A stretch of 29,208 nucleotides of DNA, from contig JANLGA010000017.1 in the NCBI GenBank assembly GCA_024653225.1, positions 1,112-30,319 on the forward strand, given 5' to 3'. The position numbers and the translations under genes are program-made. Origin of the DNA: Bacillota bacterium (GTDB taxonomy: Bacteria; Bacillota; Sulfobacillia; JABLXB01). Shown piece after piece: positions 6,968-12,885 of this stretch (the stretch's first letter is position 1; every line of letters begins with the position of its first letter). The notes beneath the pieces are model-generated. The model made no database searches, was not told the origin of the DNA, and saw nothing but the letters and a program-made list of their open reading frames with translations.

Positions 6968-6996
6968 GGAGGATTCGATTCCCGTGGGGGGAATAT
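6968..6996 (+). promoter_or_regulatory. Sigma-H-like promoter upstream of hpf
   Basis: The Bacillus sigma-H consensus is RnAGGAWWW-N11/12-RnnGAATWW. Here GGAGGATTC (6968-6976) is followed by 11 bases and then GGGGAATAT (6988-6996), a match at all but one specified position. It predicts a start near 7003 and a 30-base leader with AAAGGAG before GTG 7033. The B. subtilis orthologue (yvyD/hpf) is known to use sigma-H and sigma-B. The match is seen in the sequence; use by sigma-H is inferred. Confidence 0.55.
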
Positions 6997-7032
6997 TATT
7001 GCAGTAGCCCGGGGAGAAAGGAGTTGTCCTGA

Positions 7033-7548
7033 GTGCACATCACCGTCCGGGGGAAGAACATGGAGGTCGCGCCGGCTCTCAGGGATTATGTCGAAAAAAG
7101 ACTGGGAAAGATCGAGAAGTACTTCGATTACGCGCTTGCGCCCCAAGTCACTCTGAGTGTCGAACGGGAAAGGCACATCGTCGAGGTCACCGTCCCCATC
7201 AATGGTATGCTCCTCAGGGGGGAAGAGGAGACGGGGGACATGTACTCGGCCGTCGACCTCGTCCTGGAAAAGATCGAGAAGCAGATAGAGAAGTACAGGA
7301 CCAGGCTCACCCGGAGACCCCGAAACGCGGGGAAGGATGAGGAATCCGGATACATAAACAGCAGCAACGAGCCGAGGGTGGTCAGGGTCAAGAGATTCGC
7401 GGTCAAACCCATGACGGTGGAGGAAGCAGTACTCCAGATGAACTTGCTCGGTCACGACTTCTTCGTGTTCAGAAACGCTGAGAGCGAGGAAGTGGAGGTC
7501 GTATACAGGAGAAAGGATGGGAATTACGGGCTGATCGAGCCCGAATGA
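7033..7548 (+). CDS. hpf: Long-form ribosome hibernation promoting factor (HPF)
   Basis: Long HPF binds the 30S subunit and dimerises 70S ribosomes into inactive 100S particles in stationary phase or stress. The 171-residue product has the N-terminal S30AE domain (ITVRGKNMEVAPALRDYVEKRL, then IVEVTVPINGMLLRGEE) up to about residue 95. A linker follows, and then the C-terminal dimerisation domain (VVRVKRFAVKPMTVEEAV, then MNLLGHDFFVFRN and YRRKDGNYGLIEP) at about residues 114-171. The length separates it from short HPF/YfiA. The start is GTG 7033 with an AAAGGAG site. A sigma-H-like promoter lies immediately upstream. The position after the flagellar genes and towards secA is the Bacillus order. 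Confidence 0.95.
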   Translation: MHITVRGKNMEVAPALRDYVEKRLGKIEKYFDYALAPQVTLSVERERHIVEVTVPINGMLLRGEEETGDMYSAVDLVLEKIEKQIEKYRTRLTRRPRNAGKDEESGYINSSNEPRVVRVKRFAVKPMTVEEAVLQMNLLGHDFFVFRNAESEEVEVVYRRKDGNYGLIEPE

Positions 7549-7562
7549 CGGGTGCCGGGCGG

Positions 7563-7580
7563 GGGGGCCGCGAGGCCCCC
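7563..7580 (+). terminator. Possible terminator hairpin after hpf
   Basis: GGGGGCC (7563-7569) pairs with GGCCCCC (7574-7580) across a GCGA loop, 15 bases after the hpf stop, followed by TTCGAGTTTG. The stem is strong, but the downstream tract is only partly T-rich. The next gene's ribosome site (AAAGGAGG) follows directly, so readthrough is possible. Confidence 0.45.
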
Positions 7581-7606
7581 TTCGAGTTTGAAAGGAGGTT
7601 TGCCCG

Positions 7607-8749
7607 ATGGCCGGGTTGCCGGTGCGGTGCAAGAACCTCGCGGTGTTGTTCGAGGGTGGACAGGCCCCCTCTCGAGTGGAGAGGGAACTATCGGTCGTCA
7701 GGAAGGCGGCTTGCCTCGATACCATCGAACGCCTCCTCGCGGTGCCGCGCGTGCAAGGCGTCGTGCTGGTGACCTCGTCCCGAGTACTGGCACGGCAGGC
7801 GTCCGCGCTGGGGGCTCACTGCGAGCTTGCGCGACCGGCCGAGTTCCATTTCGGCATGGTGCTCGAGGAGTTGGTCCGGCGGTTCCAGCCCGAGTCCGTG
7901 CTGTGCACGGCGGGGGCCTCGGTCCCGCTGGCCGGAACTGAGGAGTTCGACAAGATAGCCCGCCACCTCGAGCAGAACGATGAGGTGGTTGTGACCAACA
8001 ACCTCGTATCATCGGATATCGTGGCATTCAAACCGGCCTCCGCGGTGACGCGGATATCCCCGCCGCGGAGCGACAACTTCCTCGCGTATCTCCTTTGGGA
8101 AGCCGGATTGAAGCCCACGTTGCTCGGCGTCGGGCCGGCTTTCGGGCTCGATGTGGATTCCCCCATTGATGCCGTGCTAGCAGCCCTTCATGGGGGTGTC
8201 GGGGCGAGGATGGCGGCGGCCGTGAAACGCGTGGGATGGCGTGTCGCTCGGCTGGACGAAGCGCTGCATCGGCTGGGCGACAAACACTGCAGGGTATTCT
8301 TGTCCGGCCGCGTCGGCCCCGCGGTGATGGCCTTCATCTCGCAAGACCTGAGGTGGAGACTGAGGGTGGTTTCGGAAGAGAGGGGGATGAAGGCGCTGGG
8401 CAGTGATGAGCGGAACGATGTGCGTTCCGTCGTGGGCGAACTGGTTGACCGGATGGGGCCCGAGGAGTTCTTCGGGTACCTGGGTGGAGTGTGCGACGTC
8501 GCGGTGATGGACACCCGCGTGATATACGCTCATTGGCGGGAACGCGTCTCGCAAGCGGACAGGTTCAATTCCGACCTCGGAAGGGCCCGCTCGGTGAGGA
8601 ACCCACGGGTCAGGCTGTTCACGAGGGCGGCCGGAGAGTGCCGCATCCCGGTGTTGCTCGGAGGTCATTGCCTGGTCAACGGGGGAATGTGGGTACTCGC
8701 CGAGCGGTGCGGCAGGAACTTACCCCGTGAAGTAGAATGCTTCCTGTGA
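7607..8749 (+). CDS. Unrecognised protein, N-terminal half resembling a GT-A/nucleotidyltransferase-type fold
   Basis: I do not recognise this 380-residue protein as a named family. It has no signal peptide or membrane span. The N-terminal 200 residues alternate strands and helices in the manner of MobA/CofC-like nucleotidyltransferases: VVRKAACLDTIERLLAVPRV, a strand VQGVVLVTS, and later FGLDVDSPIDAVLAAL near residues 184-199, which resembles the 'D-x-D-T-P-x-D' element of that fold. However, no clear N-terminal nucleotide-binding glycine loop is seen. The second half (SGRVGPAVMAFI, MDTRVIYAHWRER, FNSDLGRARSVRN, LLGGHCLVNGGMWVLAERCG) has motif-like conserved-looking patches but no known domain that I can name. 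ATG 7607 has a very strong AAAGGAGG site. The next gene follows after 19 bases, so the two are probably co-transcribed. Confidence 0.85.
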   Translation: MAGLPVRCKNLAVLFEGGQAPSRVERELSVVRKAACLDTIERLLAVPRVQGVVLVTSSRVLARQASALGAHCELARPAEFHFGMVLEELVRRFQPESVLCTAGASVPLAGTEEFDKIARHLEQNDEVVVTNNLVSSDIVAFKPASAVTRISPPRSDNFLAYLLWEAGLKPTLLGVGPAFGLDVDSPIDAVLAALHGGVGARMAAAVKRVGWRVARLDEALHRLGDKHCRVFLSGRVGPAVMAFISQDLRWRLRVVSEERGMKALGSDERNDVRSVVGELVDRMGPEEFFGYLGGVCDVAVMDTRVIYAHWRERVSQADRFNSDLGRARSVRNPRVRLFTRAAGECRIPVLLGGHCLVNGGMWVLAERCGRNLPREVECFL

Positions 8750-8768
8750 GTTCTAGGAGAAGAAACAC

Positions 8769-9416
8769 ATGGCAGAAGAGAGAAACAGGCTAATTGAATC
8801 GGCCCTACTCAGAGTAAAGGACATCCTCTACGTCAAGACCGCGCTCGACCGGGAAGGCAACGTCGAATCGATCCATGTCCTGGCCCGTTCGTCGAGGAGC
8901 GCGGCGAAGATCTCCAGGGACATACAGTCAGTGCTCAGCGCCCAGTTCGGCTTGGAGGTGGACCCTTCAAAGATTTCCGTAGCGCAGATTGCCGGCCAAC
9001 TGGAAACGGTTATCCCGCCGCTTCGGCCCCGGCTCCGGTCGGTGTGGTATGGCGTGGAGGGAAATGAAGCCAGGGCGAAGGTCACACTGGAAGTCGAGGG
9101 CAAGTGCATTGAGGGCACCGCGGCGGGCGGTTGCTCCCGCAGCAACAGGCTGAGGCTTGTTGCCAACGCGACCCTGGACGCTGTAAACTCGTATGTTGGT
9201 GATGTACTAGAGTGCGAGCTGGAAGATGCTTTGTCGGTGGTATTGTCGGGCCAGCCGACCATCGTCGTGACTGTAAGGGTGTCTTCCGCGCAGAGAAGCG
9301 AATCTCTCACCGGGTCCTGTATGGTCAGGAGGGATGACCTGGAGGCGATTGCGAGGGCGACACTTGACTCGTTGAACCGGAGATTGCCCTTCCATTTGAA
9401 AGGAGAAAACCGTTGA
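8769..9416 (+). CDS. Unrecognised cytoplasmic protein with two alpha/beta segments
   Basis: The product has 215 residues, with no signal peptide or membrane span. Residues 1-75 carry a pattern (LDREGNVESIHVLARSSRSA, then ISRDIQSVLSAQFGLEVDPS and KISVAQI) that I think recurs in uncharacterised proteins of Gram-positive bacteria. Residues 95-215 form a second segment with alternating strands and two helices (RLRLVANATLDAVNSYVGD and DDLEAIARATLDSLNRRLPF), which look like an internal repeat of the same strand-helix unit. I cannot assign a function. ATG 8769 has an AGGAGA site, 19 bases after the preceding gene, so the pair probably acts together. A 243-base stretch with only a possible tiny ORF follows before the HD-GYP genes. 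Confidence 0.82.
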   Translation: MAEERNRLIESALLRVKDILYVKTALDREGNVESIHVLARSSRSAAKISRDIQSVLSAQFGLEVDPSKISVAQIAGQLETVIPPLRPRLRSVWYGVEGNEARAKVTLEVEGKCIEGTAAGGCSRSNRLRLVANATLDAVNSYVGDVLECELEDALSVVLSGQPTIVVTVRVSSAQRSESLTGSCMVRRDDLEAIARATLDSLNRRLPFHLKGENR

Positions 9417-9520
9417 TTCGAGCTTGGGCCGGCGGCGTGAATGGCATTGAACCCGAGCGGAGGTGACTGTCCACTCCGAGCGACCGTGGACGGTCCCGGC
9501 ATTTGGGGGATCCCATCAGA

Positions 9521-9598
9521 ATGACCAGGGTTGTGCGGGTTGTACTCGCTCTGTTGGCTCTCGTCCTCGCCGGCGGGGCCAACTTCCAGTGGCGCTGA
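9521..9598 (+). CDS. Possible 25-residue membrane or secreted micropeptide
   Basis: ATG 9521 opens a 25-codon frame ending at TGA 9596-9598, preceded by GGGGGA at about 10 bases. The peptide is MTRVVRVVLALLALVLAGG followed by ANFQWR: two arginines, a run of about 14 hydrophobic residues, then a small-residue turn and an aromatic end. That is the shape of a single membrane helix or a bare signal peptide. It ends 61 bases before the first HD-GYP gene. It could be a leader peptide, a small membrane partner of the HD-GYP protein, or chance. The hydrophobic content is high but the ORF is short. Confidence 0.4.
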   Translation: MTRVVRVVLALLALVLAGGANFQWR

Positions 9599-9659
9599 CG
9601 ATGTAGGATTTCAGGCCGCCGGTCCGTTTTTCAATAGCCTGACGGAGGAAACACTGCTG

Positions 9660-10928
9660 ATGCGCGCTCCCACGCGGGCGGCAAGGTTCTACGTCTACAC
9701 GGTCACTATCATCGGGTTGGCCGTGCTGGTCCGATTCCCGCCGACCAAGGAACCGGGCCAATGGGCGGCCATCCTCTCTTTTACGGTGCTCACTTTCCTG
9801 ACAGAGGCCTTTCCCGTAAACCTGCCTCGTGAGAACGGAACGGTCTCCGTCGGATTTGCCGTGGTCAATGCCGCGATACTGCTTTTCGGTCCGGAGGCGG
9901 CCCAGTGGGTTGCCGCGATCGGGACGATCAGGGCAAAGGACCTCATGGGGAAAACCCCCTTGCTGGCGGTCCTGTTCAACAGGGCGATGCTCTCCCTGGC
10001 GGCGTTTTCCGCCGGAAAGGTATACGTTATGCTGGGGGGAGTACCCGGTGCGACCGGCCGCGTCCCGGTAATGCCCCTGATCGTGTGCGCGCTGACATAC
10101 ACGGTCATCAACACCTCGCTGATCGTCGGCGTGGTCTCCATAGACGAAGGCGTGGACCCGAGAGGCCTGTGGGGAATAAACTTCCGTTGGGCCATGCCCA
10201 ACATGCTGGCCCTGGTCCCGATAGCGGTTGTGCTGGCCCAGGTATACTACAGCGCCGGGATCCCGGGTGCGATGGTGTTCCTGGTTCCATTGCTGCTCGC
10301 GAGGTACTCATTCAAGAGGTATATCGATCTTCGCGACACGTACCTCGAGACTGTGAAGGCCCTGACCGCGACGCTGGATGCCAAGGACCCGTGCACGCGG
10401 GGGCACTCGGAGAGGGTCGCGCAGATCGCGGTGGAAACGGGGAGGATGCTGGGCCTGAACGAGGAGGACATCGAGCTCCTCGGATACGTCGGCATGCTGC
10501 ACGATGTCGGCAAGATAGGGATAAGGGACTCCGTCCTGAAGAAGCCGGGCAAGTTCACCAGGGAAGAATACGCGGAGATGAAGATGCACTCCAGACTCGG
10601 TGCGGATATTATCAGCCACGTGAGGTTGCTGGGCCCCGGCGCGCAGTGGGTGAAACATCACCACGAGAGATACGACGGCCAGGGATTTCCAGACCGGTTG
10701 CGGGGCGAGGAGATTCCCATCGGGGCGAGGATCATCGCCGCCGCCGACGCGTTCGACGCGATGACCTCCGAGAGGCCTTACAAGAGGGCTTACACTCTCG
10801 ACGAAGCGAGGACGGAGATGCTCACCCACGCCGGCACCCAGTTCGACCCGAGAGTGGTGGAGGCGCTGCTGGCAGCCGTGGACAAGCTCGAGGGGCGGGA
10901 GTCCACCGGCAAGCGAACCGGAAGGTGA
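9660..10928 (+). CDS. Membrane-bound HD-GYP protein, probable cyclic-di-GMP phosphodiesterase
   Basis: HD-GYP domains hydrolyse cyclic di-GMP. The 422-residue product has a hydrophobic N-terminal half of about 215 residues with several membrane segments (for example YTVTIIGLAVLV, ILSFTVLTFLTEAF, MLALVPIAVVLAQV and the VFLVPLLLA helix). A cytoplasmic HD-GYP domain follows from about residue 240. The metal and substrate motifs are complete: GHSERVAQIA, HDVGK (H281, D282), the histidine in MKMHSRLGADI, HHHERYDGQGFP (H333-H335, E336; the GYP tyrosine is replaced by phenylalanine) and AADAFDAMTSERPY (D363). ATG 9660 is chosen because GGAGG lies 11 bases upstream; the frame is open further, but without membrane-protein character. 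Its last bases overlap the next gene. Confidence 0.92.
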   Translation: MRAPTRAARFYVYTVTIIGLAVLVRFPPTKEPGQWAAILSFTVLTFLTEAFPVNLPRENGTVSVGFAVVNAAILLFGPEAAQWVAAIGTIRAKDLMGKTPLLAVLFNRAMLSLAAFSAGKVYVMLGGVPGATGRVPVMPLIVCALTYTVINTSLIVGVVSIDEGVDPRGLWGINFRWAMPNMLALVPIAVVLAQVYYSAGIPGAMVFLVPLLLARYSFKRYIDLRDTYLETVKALTATLDAKDPCTRGHSERVAQIAVETGRMLGLNEEDIELLGYVGMLHDVGKIGIRDSVLKKPGKFTREEYAEMKMHSRLGADIISHVRLLGPGAQWVKHHHERYDGQGFPDRLRGEEIPIGARIIAAADAFDAMTSERPYKRAYTLDEARTEMLTHAGTQFDPRVVEALLAAVDKLEGRESTGKRTGR

Positions 10929-12253
10929 GACAAACGAGGCCGAACCTGTGGAAAACGTACTCGGTCACGATGACGGCCGCTTGTGTGGTCATCGGGGGAT
11001 GGTGCATCGTCTCGAGGGACCTGCCCGTCGGGCCTGTCGCGCTGTTCTGCCTCCTGAACCCGGTCGCCCATGTCCTACCGCTGAGGTGGCGTTCCGCGAC
11101 GGTGACATTGGGCCCGGGGGTCGAGCTGGCGGTCTCCTGGATGTCCGGGCCTGGGGCGGGGATGGTGGTCACCGCCGCGGGCAGGGTCCTCGCCAACATG
11201 ATGTTGAGGCCGCTGTCGAGGAGGGGCCTTGCGGGGGTCTGGGGGGAGGCCCCGCGAATTGCCGTCGCCGCCCTGGCGGCCGGCGGGGCCGGCTGCGTCT
11301 ACGAAACCCTGGCGAGGCTCGACATTCTCGTCCCGGCGCGCGCGGGCCTCATTCCGAGCGGCATCAACGGTGCAGCCGCCTTTCTCTCCGCTTGCGTCTA
11401 CGCCTTCCTGGGCATGCTTCTGACCGTTCCGGGGTCGCACTTGCGCTTCGGCGCGGGGGTCCTTACACTGTGGCGATCGGAGTGTGCCGACCTGCCGGTG
11501 AAGTTCCCAGTATACGTCGTGGCGGGGCTGGTACTCGCGTGGTTGTATGTCACGATCCACGTCGGCTTCTCGGGCATCATCGCGTTTGCGCTGTTCCTAG
11601 TGTTGATGATCTACTCGACGCGACTTTTCGTCCGTATGTCGGAGGTGTACAGGAGCACGGTCGAGAACCTGGTGCCCGCCATCGAGGCCAAGATACTGGG
11701 AGGGCCGGGCCACTCTAGGCGTGTTTCCGACATAGCGGTCGCAATGGGAAGGAAGATGGCCCTTCCGTGCGACGAGATACGCAAGCTTTTCTTCGGGGCC
11801 ATGCTGCACGACGTGGGGCTCGCCGCGATTGACGAACGCATCCTGAACAAGAAGTGCGCCCTGACTGAAAGCGAATACGCCATCGTGATGACCCACGTCA
11901 TGGCCGGCGCGGACATCGTGAGCAAGAGCTCCTTCCTGAACGGTTGCGCCGAGACGATACTGCACCACCACGAGCGGTATGACGGCGCGGGCCATCCCAA
12001 CGGCCTTGCCGGGAGCAGCATTCCGCTCGGCGCGAGGATCGTCGGGATCGCAGAGGCGTACGACGCCATGACCCAGTTCAGGCCGTACGGCTCTCGCCTT
12101 CAACCGGAGGAGGCCCTCAGAGAGATCAGGGCGCAAGCGGGGTGCCAGTTCGATCCCGCGCTAGTCCCGGTCCTGGAAGAGGTAATTCACGAGATGTCAA
12201 GGTGGGGCGTAGGTGTTTTTCAGCGTCATTATTCTCTCGATATTGATTGCTAG
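10925..12253 (+). CDS. Membrane-bound HD-GYP homologue with degenerate catalytic motifs
   Basis: This 442-residue protein starts at GTG 10925, overlapping the previous stop (GTGA), and looks like a diverged tandem copy. The N-terminal half of about 240 residues is hydrophobic (for example VVIGGWCIVS, YVVAGLVLAWLYVTI and IIAFALFLVLMIY). The HD-GYP half keeps GHSRRVSDIA, H295-D296, the histidine in MTHVMAGADI, and HHHERYDG (H347-E350). It changes HDVGK to HDVGL (residue 299) and GYP to GHP (356-358), and puts glutamate (E377) where the D of the 'ADAFDA' metal-ligand motif is expected (AEAYDAM). This suggests altered or lost hydrolysis, with a possible role as a sensor or partner of the first protein. 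Its last 41 bases overlap the start of the next gene. Confidence 0.88.
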   Translation: MRQTRPNLWKTYSVTMTAACVVIGGWCIVSRDLPVGPVALFCLLNPVAHVLPLRWRSATVTLGPGVELAVSWMSGPGAGMVVTAAGRVLANMMLRPLSRRGLAGVWGEAPRIAVAALAAGGAGCVYETLARLDILVPARAGLIPSGINGAAAFLSACVYAFLGMLLTVPGSHLRFGAGVLTLWRSECADLPVKFPVYVVAGLVLAWLYVTIHVGFSGIIAFALFLVLMIYSTRLFVRMSEVYRSTVENLVPAIEAKILGGPGHSRRVSDIAVAMGRKMALPCDEIRKLFFGAMLHDVGLAAIDERILNKKCALTESEYAIVMTHVMAGADIVSKSSFLNGCAETILHHHERYDGAGHPNGLAGSSIPLGARIVGIAEAYDAMTQFRPYGSRLQPEEALREIRAQAGCQFDPALVPVLEEVIHEMSRWGVGVFQRHYSLDIDC

Positions 12254-12779
12254 CCTCCGCGGGGGTCGGATCTCGCGGTTCGCGGATGCGGAGTTCTCGA
12301 GGCTGGGATGGATCATCCTGAGTTTCGCGGTGAGGTTCGCTCTCTCCGTAGCCGGGGGGAGGGTCTCGATTCCGCCGGCGGTGGCGTCCATCGTACACCT
12401 GTCGGCGTACGGGATGGTCATCTTCGCCGTCGCCTCGAACTTGAGAATGAGGGGGATGTGGTCCATAGGCGCGGGGACGGCCCTGAACCTGGCCGTCATA
12501 GCAGCGAACGGCGGGAGAATGCCCATCGGGCTGGAGGGCCTCAGGAGGGCCGGGCTGGACTCGCTGCCCTCGTTTCGGGCAATAGCTTCCGGTCTCAGCT
12601 ACACGCACGAATTGGTGGACGAGGGAACGCGCCTGGCGTTCCTGGGTGACGTCCTGTCCATACCGAAGCCGTTATGGCCGCCGACCGTGTTCAGCGCAGG
12701 GGATGTTCTCGTGATGCTCGGGGCCTTCGTCCTGGTACAATCGGTCATGGTGCCCCAGGGCGCGGGGACCCGGAGGTAA
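12213..12779 (+). CDS. DUF5317-type multi-pass membrane protein
   Basis: The product has 188 residues and about four to five membrane segments: FFSVIILSILIASL at the N-terminus, LGWIILSFAVRFAL, a helix around IVHLSAYGMVIFAVAS, and VLVMLGAFVLVQSVM at the end. It also carries a central AANGGRMPIGLEGLRRAGL motif, which I associate with the DUF5317 family. The function of that family is unknown to me. It starts at GTG 12213 inside the end of the second HD-GYP gene (41-base overlap in another frame), so the three genes form one translationally linked group. secA follows after 106 bases with its own promoter. Confidence 0.8.
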   Translation: MFFSVIILSILIASLRGGRISRFADAEFSRLGWIILSFAVRFALSVAGGRVSIPPAVASIVHLSAYGMVIFAVASNLRMRGMWSIGAGTALNLAVIAANGGRMPIGLEGLRRAGLDSLPSFRAIASGLSYTHELVDEGTRLAFLGDVLSIPKPLWPPTVFSAGDVLVMLGAFVLVQSVMVPQGAGTRR

Positions 12780-12790
12780 CTACGCGGCTG

Positions 12791-12819
12791 TTGTCGCGTT
12801 CGGCGGAGAGTGCTAGAAT
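12791..12819 (+). promoter_or_regulatory. Sigma-A-type promoter upstream of secA
   Basis: TTGTCG (12791-12796), a 17-base spacer and TAGAAT (12814-12819), with TG one base before the -10 (extended -10 form). It predicts a start near 12826 and a leader of about 60 bases before secA. Confidence 0.7.
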
Positions 12820-12823
12820 TACA

Positions 12824-12850
12824 GGGGACCCCCGGGGTTCCCTTATGTTT
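12824..12850 (+). terminator. Hairpin with T-rich tail in the secA leader region
   Basis: GGGGACCC (12824-12831) can pair with GGGTTCCC (12835-12842) with one G-T pair across a 3-base loop, followed by TTATGTTT. It could end the transcript from the HD-GYP/DUF5317 genes, or form a 5'-terminal stem of the secA mRNA, because the predicted secA start falls on its first bases. Confidence 0.5.
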
Positions 12851-12885
12851 AGTGACTGACGTTCGGTGACTGCGGAGATGGCCGA

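Noticed and set aside
9417..9520. Possible cyclic-di-GMP riboswitch upstream of the HD-GYP genes
   Set aside because: I looked for the conserved c-di-GMP aptamer elements and did not see them; only a short GTCCAC/GTGGAC inverted repeat is present.
9905..10924. Long open frame continuing upstream of the second HD-GYP gene
   Set aside because: It is an out-of-frame reading of the first HD-GYP gene; its translation is arginine/glycine-rich with no motifs. The real gene starts at GTG 10925.
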